A DNA stretch of 64,000 bases, from NCBI GenBank assembly GCA_964475595.1, contig CAYYXG010000009.1:1-64000 (forward strand), read 5' to 3'. The DNA is from RGEC01 sp964475595. Lineage in GTDB: Bacteria > Bacteroidota > Bacteroidia > NS11-12g > UBA955. Below are positions 42,616-50,089 of this stretch, in pieces; within the stretch, counting starts at the first letter, position 1; every line of letters starts with the position of its first letter. A model generated the notes under the pieces. The model was given only the letters and a program-made list of their open reading frames with translations. It did not search any database and was not told where the DNA came from. A program made the translations under genes and the position numbers.

Positions 42616-42800
42616 ATCGAAAAAATGACCACACGACATCGCCATGACCCCAGCGGGGTCAAACATCTGTAGGCCTCGTGGGTGAGGGAATCGACCCCAT
42701 CGGGGTCGCATATATCCTAATTATCCATAGGTGCTCACCAAAAACAAAACAAGGACGGGCAATGCACCAAACCAATAAACCATTTTACCAATAAACCAAA

Positions 42801-43268
42801 CTACAATCCCCGTCTCTCTGCATCACTCAGCAAATCACAGTCCTTCAAAAATGCCTTCATGGTGTCCCAAATAGGGTGCTTTTTGTCCAAATGAGACATT
42901 ATCCATGCCTTGTCCTCTCGGGTATGGGAGGTTATGCCTAAAATCGCCGGTGCCCGACTCTCAAAACTGAATCGTAAAAAACGAACTTCCAAATTCTGTG
43001 GGGCAGTGGACACCGCCTTATTCAGTATAACGGCTGCTTCTTTCGCCAATGCGAATCGGCTTGCCGGATTCCAACCATGTTTCGCCTGCAGTGCTTTTCC
43101 CATTCCATAATAGGCCATTAAAACTCCATTGTTCCCATAATTACCTGTCATTTTCACTAACGCATCCGCCTTGGCAGACACCTCTACCGCTTCTATATAG
43201 GTAGACCTCACCGAACTGATTTCTGAAAAACCGGTCAACAGCATCGCACACACGCTCATCCAAAGCAT
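42801..43268 (-). CDS. secreted or membrane-anchored protein of unknown function
   Basis: 155 residues. The start MLWMSVCAMLLTGFSEISSV is a probable signal peptide. The rest is helical: 'YYGMGKALQAKHGWNPASRF', 'LNKAVSTAPQNLEVRFLRFS' (TPR-like) and 'DKKHPIWDTMKAFLKDCDLL'. No named family recognised, though the helical pattern suggests a scaffold-type repeat. A perfect -7 box is 10 bases before the ATG. It lies alone between the repeat region and corA. Confidence 0.7.
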   Translation of the reverse strand: MLWMSVCAMLLTGFSEISSVRSTYIEAVEVSAKADALVKMTGNYGNNGVLMAYYGMGKALQAKHGWNPASRFALAKEAAVILNKAVSTAPQNLEVRFLRFSFESRAPAILGITSHTREDKAWIMSHLDKKHPIWDTMKAFLKDCDLLSDAERRGL

Positions 43269-43278
43269 GTATACTTAA

Positions 43279-43286
43279 CAAAATTA
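43279..43286 (-). promoter_or_regulatory. Bacteroidota -7 box (TAATTTTG)
   Basis: Full match to TAnnTTTG on the minus strand, 10 bases before ATG 43268. Confidence 0.6.
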
Positions 43287-43301
43287 AGCGGATTTCGTTT
43301 T

Positions 43302-44252
43302 TTACAGCCAGCCCCGGCGCCGGAAAAAGAACAGGGTAGAGATCGAAGACAACACCATCAAACCTATGGCAAACCAAAATCCATAGCGCCAGTCAAACTC
43401 TTCGGTAAATTTAAAATTCATGCCGTAAATGCTGGCAATAAGCGTGGGGGGCATGAAAATAACCGAGGCAACAGTGAAAATTTTAATGATTTTGTTCTGC
43501 TCGATGTTAATCAAACCCAAAAAGGTATTCTGCATGTATTCCAAACGCTCAAAATTGAACTTGGTATGTTCAATCAACGAATTGATGTCCTTGATAACCA
43601 CGCGCAACCTTTCATATTCTTCACCCACAAATTCTTGGCTTTTGAGGATGGCTGAAAGCACGCGCTGCTTGTCAATCACATTCTGGCGTATCACCATGGT
43701 CAATTCCTGTAATCGTGATATCGTTAATAGCACATCCTCATCGGGGCCTTTGTCGAAGGTTAGTTCGCGGCTGAGTTTGCCCACCTGTCTGCCCAGATTC
43801 TCCAGCAAATCAGCATCATTATCTACGTCGGTTTCCAGCAGCGAAGTCATAATCTGCTTGCCACTGTGAAAAAGCCTTCCGGAAACCTTTATCTTTTTTA
43901 CGCAGTCTGAAAATGTACCCAAATCTGCATCACGATAAGTGAAGAGCACATCGTCCTGAAGGATAAATGATACGGCATGGGATATAAAATCCTCACCGCT
44001 ATTGTTAAACTTTAAAAAATTACTGTTGGCTATGATTTCGTCATCGGTTTCGAAATAGCGCGAGGAACTTTCAATTTCCAGCTGCTCTTGTCGACTTTGA
44101 AATTTGAATTCGAAATGGGCTTCTACATCGCTAATTTCAGCGGGAGTGGGGTTTTGAAGATCAATCCAGATAATATCTTCCTGGCTTTCCAGTTGGGAAA
44201 GTGCCTGCACTTTGTGCACACGGTTTTGCCTTCTGTAATAAACCCTCAGCAT
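43302..44252 (-). CDS. corA: CorA family magnesium/cobalt transport protein
   Basis: 316 residues. A soluble alpha/beta N-terminal domain and long helices (for example 'EEYERLRVVIKDINSLIEHT') lead to two C-terminal membrane helices: 'KIFTVASVIFMPPTLIASIY' followed by the 'YGMNF' selectivity motif, then 'YGFWFAIGLMVLSSISTLFF' and a basic tail. It forms a pentameric Mg2+ channel in the inner membrane. The -7 box at 44296-44303 gives a leader of about 40 bases, longer than for most genes here. No Mg2+ riboswitch could be recognised. Confidence 0.93.
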   Translation of the reverse strand: MLRVYYRRQNRVHKVQALSQLESQEDIIWIDLQNPTPAEISDVEAHFEFKFQSRQEQLEIESSSRYFETDDEIIANSNFLKFNNSGEDFISHAVSFILQDDVLFTYRDADLGTFSDCVKKIKVSGRLFHSGKQIMTSLLETDVDNDADLLENLGRQVGKLSRELTFDKGPDEDVLLTISRLQELTMVIRQNVIDKQRVLSAILKSQEFVGEEYERLRVVIKDINSLIEHTKFNFERLEYMQNTFLGLINIEQNKIIKIFTVASVIFMPPTLIASIYGMNFKFTEEFDWRYGFWFAIGLMVLSSISTLFFFRRRGWL

Positions 44253-44295
44253 GGTAATATCGACTACTGTCTCCGTCCATTCGGCGAATGTGCGG

Positions 44296-44303
44296 CAAAG
44301 GTA
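44296..44303 (-). promoter_or_regulatory. Bacteroidota -7 box (TACCTTTG) for corA
   Basis: Full match to TAnnTTTG on the minus strand, 43 bases before ATG 44252. Confidence 0.5.
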
Positions 44304-44366
44304 AGAATTAATTGCCTTGCTGCAGTATTTATATGATAAAATTGATGATAAATGTGGAAGTCAGGC

Positions 44367-45092
44367 CTATAACCTGCCAAACATGCTTTTTAATCGCAAT
44401 TCAATAACCCCAAATAGGGCTTCCCTGAAGATCTTGGTGCTCATTTTGCTCACACCCAGCGTGCGGTCAGTGAAAATAATAGGAACTTCCCGGATGTTAA
44501 ATCCTTTTTTCCAGGTTCTGAATTTCATTTCAATCTGAAACGCATAGCCTTTGAATTTGATGCGGTCAAGCCCGATTTGCTCCAGTACCTTCCTTGAATA
44601 GCAAACAAAACCCGCTGTAGAATCCGCTATGCGAAGCCCAGTCACGATACGCACATATTTACTGGCGTAATAACTCATCAAAACCCTGCCCATGGGCCAG
44701 TTTACCACATTTACCACACCTCCTGCGTATCGACTGCCAACTGCCATATCAGCCCCATCTATACAGGCAGTTACCAGTCTGTTTAAATCATCGGGGTTGT
44801 GGCTAAAATCGCAATCCATTTCGCAGATGTACTGATAATCTTTTTCAAGACACCATTTAAAACCGGCGATATACGCCGTTCCAAGTCCTGCCTTGCCTTT
44901 GCGCTTTAGCAGGTGAAGCCGGTCGCTATATGCTTTTTGCAGCGTTTCTACCTTGTCTGAAGTACCGTCGGGCGAGTTATCATCTACAATTAGCAAGTGA
45001 AAGGCGGGTTCCAATCCCATTACCTTGTGCACCATGGCTTCGATGTTCTCGATTTCGTTGTAGGTAGGTATGATGACAATACGATCTGTCAC
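44367..45092 (-). CDS. polyprenol phosphate mannosyl/glucosyl-type glycosyltransferase (GT2, Dpm1-like)
   Basis: 241 residues, GTG start at 45092. 'RIVIIPTYNEIENIEAMVHK', 'LLIVDDNSPDGTSDKVE' and 'YICEMDCDFSHNPDDLNRLV' (catalytic DxD region) match soluble GT2 polyprenol monophosphomannose synthases. 'GFNIREVPIIFTDRTLGVSK' is the C-terminal signature. It would load a sugar onto a lipid carrier at the inner membrane. Divergent from the GmhB-like gene with nearly touching -7 boxes; the pair may both serve glycan synthesis. Confidence 0.9.
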   Translation of the reverse strand: MTDRIVIIPTYNEIENIEAMVHKVMGLEPAFHLLIVDDNSPDGTSDKVETLQKAYSDRLHLLKRKGKAGLGTAYIAGFKWCLEKDYQYICEMDCDFSHNPDDLNRLVTACIDGADMAVGSRYAGGVVNVVNWPMGRVLMSYYASKYVRIVTGLRIADSTAGFVCYSRKVLEQIGLDRIKFKGYAFQIEMKFRTWKKGFNIREVPIIFTDRTLGVSKMSTKIFREALFGVIELRLKSMFGRL

Positions 45093-45100
45093 GATTGCTG

Positions 45101-45108
45101 CGAAAATA
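45101..45108 (-). promoter_or_regulatory. probable -7 box (TATTTTCG) for the GT2 gene
   Basis: One mismatch to TAnnTTTG; 8 bases before GTG 45092. Only 2 bases separate it from the divergent box at 45111-45118. Confidence 0.5.
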
Positions 45109-45110
45109 CG

Positions 45111-45118
45111 TTATTTTG
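45111..45118 (+). promoter_or_regulatory. probable -7 box (TTATTTTG) for the GmhB-like gene
   Basis: One mismatch to TAnnTTTG; 7 bases before ATG 45126. Back to back with the GT2 promoter, so each -33 region must lie in the other gene. Confidence 0.5.
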
Positions 45119-45125
45119 CAACCAA

Positions 45126-45629
45126 ATGTATCAATCTTCTTCCCGACACTTTGAAAAAGCCATATTTCTCGACAGAGATGGCGTAATTAACCACGATCCC
45201 GGAGACTACACTACTTCTCTGGCCGAATTTGAAGTGTTGCCTGATACGATTGAAACACTTAAAAAATGGTTTGATGAGGGTTATGGGCTGGTTGTGATTA
45301 CCAATCAGGGTGGTTTAGATAAAGATTTGTATGATGAAAATGCGGTAATTGCCATGCATCAATATTTACAGGGATTGTGCAACCTGCAAGGCTTTGCCAT
45401 CGATGCCTTTTATTATTGTGTGCACCACCCCGAAATTTCAGGGAAATGCCTGTGCCGCAAACCGGGAAGTTTGATGGTGGAAAAAGCCCTGCACCGATTT
45501 GATCTAAAGCCTGAAAATTGTGTGATGATTGGTGACAGAGAAAGAGATGTGATAGCTGCTGAAGGAGCAGGTGTCAGGGGGATTCAAATAACCGTAAACA
45601 CGGGTTTGAAGCAGGTACAACTCTCCTGA
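45126..45629 (+). CDS. HAD family hydrolase, D-glycero-D-manno-heptose 1,7-bisphosphate phosphatase-like
   Basis: 167 residues from ATG 45126. 'AIFLDRDGVINHDPGDYTTS' holds the nucleophile Asp and acid Asp of the HAD fold, 'VVITNQGGLDKDLYDEN' is motif II, 'CVHHPEISGKCLCRKPG' is the zinc-binding loop typical of GmhB, and 'MIGDRERDVIAAEGAGV' is motif IV. GmhB makes heptose-1-phosphate for LPS; related histidinol phosphatases share the motifs. The frame extends upstream, but ATG 45126 follows a -7 box by 7 bases. Confidence 0.88.
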   Translation: MYQSSSRHFEKAIFLDRDGVINHDPGDYTTSLAEFEVLPDTIETLKKWFDEGYGLVVITNQGGLDKDLYDENAVIAMHQYLQGLCNLQGFAIDAFYYCVHHPEISGKCLCRKPGSLMVEKALHRFDLKPENCVMIGDRERDVIAAEGAGVRGIQITVNTGLKQVQLS

Positions 45630-45631
45630 TT

Positions 45632-46411
45632 TTATCTTCTTCGGTACCCCGAACCCCTTCTGTAAGTAGATTTTCTGTAGGAACCTCGGTAGCCTCGGCG
45701 GTAATAAGAGCGGTATACCGGCGAGCTAGGCAGTGCAAAGCTGCTGGCAGTAAAATTCATGGTGTCCTGTAATAAGCTGTCTTTTTTAAAATCGATGAGT
45801 AATTCCGGGTTGAATGGTTTTCCCAAAATGCGGGTTTCAAAGTGTAGGTGTGGTCCTGTGCTATAGCCGGTGCTTCCACCCAGTCCTATAATTTGTCCGG
45901 CATTTACCAAATCACCCGGATTGACCAAGCGCTGACTCAAATGGCCATAAAGGGTTTCCAACCCATTGTGGTGACGAACCACTACACAATTGCCGTATCC
46001 GTAATACCAGCGGCTCATGCGCACAACGCCGTCAAAGGAACTGACAATGGTATCACCCGTTTTTAAACCGATGTCAATGCCAGCATGTACATGGCCCCAG
46101 CGCCATCCAAACGGGGAGGTCATGGTGCCCAAAACCGGAAGTGCAAAACCGCAGTCTGCATCCAGCACCTGCAACTGCAATGCCCCTGCTATGGAATCGA
46201 AGTTGAATTTATACGGGTCTATGTTGGCCGTATCCCAATAAGCGTATAAATCAAAAATGGGGGATATGCCCGGAATGATGGCAGGTGCAGCCAATTGGGT
46301 TGGGGTGTATCCGTCTGAATCGTGGTAGTTTAAAATTCCTGCAGGCACAGCATGAAGGTGATTGCTAATCATGAGTAAACCCAGCAATAAACAAACCTTA
46401 AATAGTAACAA
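45632..46411 (-). CDS. secreted M23 (LytM) family metallopeptidase with Arg/Tyr-rich tail
   Basis: About 259 residues from the proposed TTG at 46411, which opens the signal LLFKVCLLLGLLMISNHLHA; an ATG at 46471 would add a 20-residue basic leader and overlap ribF by 74 bases. The peptidase core has 'TSPFGWRWGHVHAGIDIG' (first His and Asp ligands), 'CVVVRHHNGLETLYGHLS' and 'GPHLHFE'. It should cut or bind peptidoglycan stem peptides. The C-terminal tail is rich in Arg, Tyr, Gly and Ser (YYRRGYRGSYRKSTYRRG). Coupled to ribF upstream. Confidence 0.85.
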   Translation of the reverse strand: MLLFKVCLLLGLLMISNHLHAVPAGILNYHDSDGYTPTQLAAPAIIPGISPIFDLYAYWDTANIDPYKFNFDSIAGALQLQVLDADCGFALPVLGTMTSPFGWRWGHVHAGIDIGLKTGDTIVSSFDGVVRMSRWYYGYGNCVVVRHHNGLETLYGHLSQRLVNPGDLVNAGQIIGLGGSTGYSTGPHLHFETRILGKPFNPELLIDFKKDSLLQDTMNFTASSFALPSSPVYRSYYRRGYRGSYRKSTYRRGSGYRRR

Positions 46412-47330
46412 GTGCCATTTTGGCGGCTTCACAGTCTTGCCCGATTTGTTCTTTGAGTGCCTCAAGATCATTAAAAGTGTATTCCGGCCTTAGGTAAGCA
46501 ATCAGCTCCAAGCGGATTGCAATTTCGTAAATATCTCCCGAAAATCCAAATAAATGTGCTTCTATACTGAACCCTTTACCCGGAATAGTAGGGTTGTATC
46601 CTATATTCAATGCACCTCCATAAGTGCCCGAAGGCAGATGAGCCCGTATAGCATAAACACCGGTCGCAGGAATGAGTTTATAGGGATCTTCAATTTCAAT
46701 ATTGGCTGTTGGAAATCCCAATGTGCGACCAAGTTTTCTGCCATGAATTACCTTGCCAGAAAGGGTGTAGGGCCTGCCAAGCAACTGATTGGCCTGTGAA
46801 AGATCTCCGGACAGAAGCGCTTTTCGTATGCGTGTACTGGAAATGGCAATATGTTCTATTTCTCCTGCAGGAATCTCCTTAACCTTGAAATTTAACATTT
46901 CACCATATTGGAGAAGGTCATCAAAACTTCCTTCTCTATTTTTTCCAAATCGATGGTCATAACCCACAATCATGGTCGTTACATGGAGTTTGTTTACCAG
47001 CACTCCGCGTACAAAATCCAACGGGCTGAGATTGGCTACCTCAGAAGTGAAGGGTAGTATGGTTAGATGATCAATCCCGCATGCCTCCACCATCTGTATC
47101 TTTTCATCCAGACTGCTCAGCATCCGCAAGGGATTGTCATTGGGATACAGCACCAATCGGGGATGCGGGAAAAAGGTAAGCAGCATGCTTTCCAGCCCGG
47201 ATTGCTTTGCTTCGGAAACCACATTCTCCAACACTTTTACATGCCCCAGGTGCACGCCGTCAAACGTTCCCTGTGTGAGAACCAAGCCGCTAAACTGAGG
47301 AATGTCATCCAAACTGTGGTATACCTGCAT
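46398..47330 (-). CDS. ribF: bifunctional riboflavin kinase / FAD synthetase
   Basis: 310 residues from ATG 47330, chosen over an upstream ATG at 47351 because a -7 box lies between them. 'LTQGTFDGVHLGHVKVLENV' and 'GYDHRFGKNREG' mark the FAD synthetase (nucleotidyl transferase) half, with 'ISSTRIRKALLSGDL'. 'HGRKLGRTLGFPTANIEIED' and 'GYNPTIPGKGFSIEAHLFGF' mark the riboflavin kinase half. It makes FMN and FAD in the cytosol. No FMN riboswitch is possible given the very short leader. Confidence 0.96.
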   Translation of the reverse strand: MQVYHSLDDIPQFSGLVLTQGTFDGVHLGHVKVLENVVSEAKQSGLESMLLTFFPHPRLVLYPNDNPLRMLSSLDEKIQMVEACGIDHLTILPFTSEVANLSPLDFVRGVLVNKLHVTTMIVGYDHRFGKNREGSFDDLLQYGEMLNFKVKEIPAGEIEHIAISSTRIRKALLSGDLSQANQLLGRPYTLSGKVIHGRKLGRTLGFPTANIEIEDPYKLIPATGVYAIRAHLPSGTYGGALNIGYNPTIPGKGFSIEAHLFGFSGDIYEIAIRLELIAYLRPEYTFNDLEALKEQIGQDCEAAKMALVTI

Positions 47331-47337
47331 AAAAGTG

Positions 47338-47345
47338 CAAATTTC
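47338..47345 (-). promoter_or_regulatory. probable -7 box (GAAATTTG) for ribF
   Basis: One mismatch to TAnnTTTG; 7 bases before ATG 47330. Confidence 0.45.
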
Positions 47346-47415
47346 GGCCAAAACACACTAGGGTAAAATTTTATATTGTTCACAACCTGAGTGGTGTTTT
47401 CCACCTTACCTTTGA

Positions 47416-47423
47416 TACCTTTG
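47416..47423 (+). promoter_or_regulatory. Bacteroidota -7 box (TACCTTTG) for porQ
   Basis: Full match to TAnnTTTG, 9 bases before ATG 47433. Confidence 0.65.
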
Positions 47424-47432
47424 CATGACTGA

Positions 47433-48470
47433 ATGCGATTGCCGGCGTTATTTATATTGATTATAACTGGCCAATACTGGGTGTCTGCACAAATAGGCGG
47501 AAGCGGGATTTATCGGGTACTGGTGCAACCTGTAGGAGCCAGAGAGGCAGCATGGGGCGGTTATTGCAACGCTTTTCGCAATAAAGACGTAACATTGTTC
47601 GCACACAATCCTGCCCTGCTTAATAGTCAAATGCATTTGAGAAGCGCCCTCACTTTTAATACACATCTTAAAGGGGTATGGACCGGTAATGCCGCTTTTG
47701 CCAAAAACATAAAAAAAGGTACCGGCGGGTTGCAAATTGCCTACATTGATTACGGAATGATGGATGCTTATGACGATGGCGGCAATCCTGAAGGGAAAAT
47801 TCCGGCCAACGAAACATCCGTTACCGCAGGTTTTGCCCGAGAGATTAAACCGGGTCTCTATGCCGGTGCCAATGTGAAATTTGCCTACAGCATTTTGGGT
47901 CCTTATATATCCACCGGAGCTGCCCTTGACGCCGGATTGGTTTGGCGCAGTAAAGACAGTCTTTTTACCGCAGCCGCCGTTTTACGCAATGCCGGTGTGC
48001 AACTGCTAACCTACACCCCAGGGAGTCGTGAGCCACTCCCTTTTTCTGCAGAGCTGGGGGTGAATTTTAAGCCGCGTTACATGCCATTTCGGTTCAATAT
48101 CACTGCACACAATCTGCAAAAACCGGATATGACATACAACCAGTTTTTACAAAGCAATTCCATTGACCTGAGTGGTCAGCCGGCTGCATCAAAACAGGCA
48201 TCTATTGGTGATAAAGCATTGAGGCATTTTACCTTTGGAACTGAGCTACTATTGGGAAAAAACTTTGGCATATTAATGGGGTACAATCACCAACGAAGAA
48301 AAGAAATGACGCCGGATGTGCGTCCGGGGGTTGCCGGTTACAGCTGGGGGCTGCAGTTCAAAATCAGCAGGATTCAGATTACCTACGCCAGCATGGCCTA
48401 CTTCCCGGGTTTTAATGCCAATTTATTTACGTTTAGTGCAGCTCCTTCTGATTTTCAGGTTAAAAAGTAA
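47433..48470 (+). CDS. porQ: type IX secretion system protein PorQ
   Basis: 345 residues, signal peptide ending 'TGQYWVSAQ'. 'GIYRVLVQPVGAREAAWGGY' then 'DVTLFAHNPALLN' is the PorQ/PorV-type FadL-like barrel start, followed by strands such as 'GGLQIAYIDYGMMDAYDDGG' and 'PGLYAGANVKFAYSILGPYI'. PorQ is an outer-membrane component of the type IX attachment complex with PorU, PorV and PorZ. The neighbouring cmk gene, 5 bases downstream, is the usual Bacteroidota partner in gene order. Confidence 0.85.
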   Translation: MRLPALFILIITGQYWVSAQIGGSGIYRVLVQPVGAREAAWGGYCNAFRNKDVTLFAHNPALLNSQMHLRSALTFNTHLKGVWTGNAAFAKNIKKGTGGLQIAYIDYGMMDAYDDGGNPEGKIPANETSVTAGFAREIKPGLYAGANVKFAYSILGPYISTGAALDAGLVWRSKDSLFTAAAVLRNAGVQLLTYTPGSREPLPFSAELGVNFKPRYMPFRFNITAHNLQKPDMTYNQFLQSNSIDLSGQPAASKQASIGDKALRHFTFGTELLLGKNFGILMGYNHQRRKEMTPDVRPGVAGYSWGLQFKISRIQITYASMAYFPGFNANLFTFSAAPSDFQVKK

Positions 48471-48475
48471 ATTGA

Positions 48476-49168
48476 TTGAAACGCATCATTATTGCCATCG
48501 ACGGACACAGCAGTTGCGGTAAAGGTACCCTGGCAAAACAACTTGCCCTTGCGCTCGGATATAAGTTTATTGACAGCGGTGCCATGTATCGTGCCGTAAC
48601 CCTCTTTTTGTTGAATTCAGGCATTAATCCGTATGATGAAGCTGCAGTTACTTCAATTCTGCCCAATATAAATATTGATTTTCAAGCCAATGCGGAAACA
48701 GGCAGAAGTGACATTTGGTTAAACTATCATAACGTAGAAAAGCAGATTCGTACTTTGAAAGTAGCGGAATCAGTCAGTCAGGTGGCAAGGATTTCTGCGG
48801 TAAGACGCTATCTAGTTGCGATGCAGCAAAAAATGGGGGAAGAGAGAGGTGTGGTGATGGATGGCAGAGACATTGGTACGGTGGTTTTCCCATCCGCAGA
48901 ACTGAAAATCTTTATGACAGCATCCCCCCAGGTTCGTGCTGTAAGAAGGTTCAATGAATTATCAGAAAGCGGTGTGGTAACAACCGTTGATGAGGTGCTC
49001 GCAAACCTTAAGCAAAGAGACCTTATAGACAGTAATAGAGAGGATAGTCCGCTTACCATGACTAATGACTATAAATTGCTTGATAATTCGGAAATGTCTA
49101 AAGAACAGCAGTTTGAAATAGCCATGCAATGGGCTAAATTGGCAATGGGTGAATCTACCCAAATATAA
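48476..49168 (+). CDS. cmk: (d)CMP kinase
   Basis: 230 residues, TTG start at 48476. The P-loop 'AIDGHSSCGKGTLAKQLA' opens the protein; 'YKFIDSGAMYRAVTLFLLNS', 'GVVMDGRDIGTVVFPSAELK' and 'DSNREDSPLTM' are the CMP kinase motifs. It phosphorylates CMP and dCMP. No ATG is available upstream of the P-loop strand. Confidence 0.95.
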   Translation: MKRIIIAIDGHSSCGKGTLAKQLALALGYKFIDSGAMYRAVTLFLLNSGINPYDEAAVTSILPNINIDFQANAETGRSDIWLNYHNVEKQIRTLKVAESVSQVARISAVRRYLVAMQQKMGEERGVVMDGRDIGTVVFPSAELKIFMTASPQVRAVRRFNELSESGVVTTVDEVLANLKQRDLIDSNREDSPLTMTNDYKLLDNSEMSKEQQFEIAMQWAKLAMGESTQI

Positions 49169-49256
49169 CAAAAAAAATCGGTATTTCCAAATTAATAGTT
49201 CTTTAGATATCATGAATAATTCATTCATTGTATTTCTGTTTTTCGCCAATATAGGC

Positions 49257-49264
49257 GAACTTTG
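49257..49264 (+). promoter_or_regulatory. probable -7 box (GAACTTTG) for tpiA
   Basis: One mismatch to TAnnTTTG; 8 bases before ATG 49273, the same octamer and spacing as at the Nif3-like gene. Confidence 0.5.
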
Positions 49265-49272
49265 CAGCCGCA

Positions 49273-50034
49273 ATGAGAACCAAAATAATTGCAGGCAACT
49301 GGAAAATGAATAAGACCCTCGAAGAAGGGCATGCGCTTGTAACTGAAATTCGCGGCATTGTTCGCGATGAACATACCGGAAAATCACAGGTGATTTTATG
49401 TCCACCCTTTACTTCGCTGGCTTCTGCTGCCAGACTGTTGGAAGGCACGGGCATTGCACTTGGTGCACAGAATTGTCATTACGAAGATAGTGGCGCTTTT
49501 ACCGGAGAAATTAGTCCCTTGATGGTAAAAAGTACAGGAGCTCAGTACGTGATCATCGGCCATAGCGAAAGAAGACAATATTTCGCTGAAACGGGTGAAT
49601 TGTTGTTCAAAAAGGCAAAAGCAGCCATCAGGCATGGCCTCAAAGTGATATTTTGTGTGGGTGAATCCCTTAGGGAGCGGGAGGAGAAAATCTTCTTTAA
49701 AGTAGTGGAAAGCCAGCTTCAGGAAGGACTTTTCGCCTTGGACCGCAAAGAATTCTCCAATGTGGTTATTGCCTATGAACCTGTTTGGGCTATTGGCACT
49801 GGATTGTCGGCTACCCCCGAACAAGCGCAGGAAATGCACAACTACATACGCAAAGTGATAGGGGTAAACTACACCGAGGAAATTGCGGAAGAGACCACCA
49901 TTCTCTATGGTGGCAGTATGAAGCCCGATAATGCTGCCGGACTTATGGCGCAAGCTGATATTGATGGAGGATTGATTGGAGGTGCAGCGCTCAAAGCGCG
50001 TGATTTTGCGGACATAATCAAGGCTGTGGGATAA
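49273..50034 (+). CDS. tpiA: triosephosphate isomerase
   Basis: 253 residues. 'RTKIIAGNWKMNKTLEEGH' (catalytic Lys), 'VIIGHSERRQYFAET' (catalytic His), 'VIAYEPVWAIGTGLSATPEQ' (catalytic Glu) and 'ILYGGSMKPDNAAGLM' with 'GGLIGGAALKA' are complete. It interconverts the triose phosphates of glycolysis. Monocistronic by its own -7 box; the large secreted-protein gene begins 55 bases downstream. Confidence 0.97.
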   Translation: MRTKIIAGNWKMNKTLEEGHALVTEIRGIVRDEHTGKSQVILCPPFTSLASAARLLEGTGIALGAQNCHYEDSGAFTGEISPLMVKSTGAQYVIIGHSERRQYFAETGELLFKKAKAAIRHGLKVIFCVGESLREREEKIFFKVVESQLQEGLFALDRKEFSNVVIAYEPVWAIGTGLSATPEQAQEMHNYIRKVIGVNYTEEIAEETTILYGGSMKPDNAAGLMAQADIDGGLIGGAALKARDFADIIKAVG

Positions 50035-50089
50035 ATCTCTCAGGTTTCTTACGTTTTCGGCACGGTTTTTCCTGTTCTTTGTGTAAATA

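Larger units (their letters stand above)
42162..42708. repeat. array of short GACCCC-NNN-GGGGTC palindromes in a 775-bp gene-free region
   Basis: The interval 42026-42800 contains no gene. It holds palindromes with a three-base loop: 42162-42174 (AACCCC-GAA-GGGGT), 42206-42222 (CGACCCC-AAC-GGGGTCG), 42356-42370 (loop GCT), 42646-42660 (loop AGC) and 42692-42708 (loop ATC), plus imperfect copies near 42304-42321 and 42476-42491. Between them lie short AT-rich tracts and a run of 'CACAATTCACAATT' units. Sequences of this kind recur in Bacteroidota genomes and resemble REP elements. Spacing is irregular, so it is not a CRISPR. Confidence 0.85.

Noticed and set aside
42026..42800. possible CRISPR array or small genes in the repeat region
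   Set aside because: Repeats are short palindromes with irregular spacing and no cas genes; open frames there consist of repeat translations and are not conserved-looking.
44253..44295. magnesium riboswitch in the corA leader
   Set aside because: The predicted leader is only about 40 bases, too short for a known Mg2+ riboswitch, and no conserved motif is seen.
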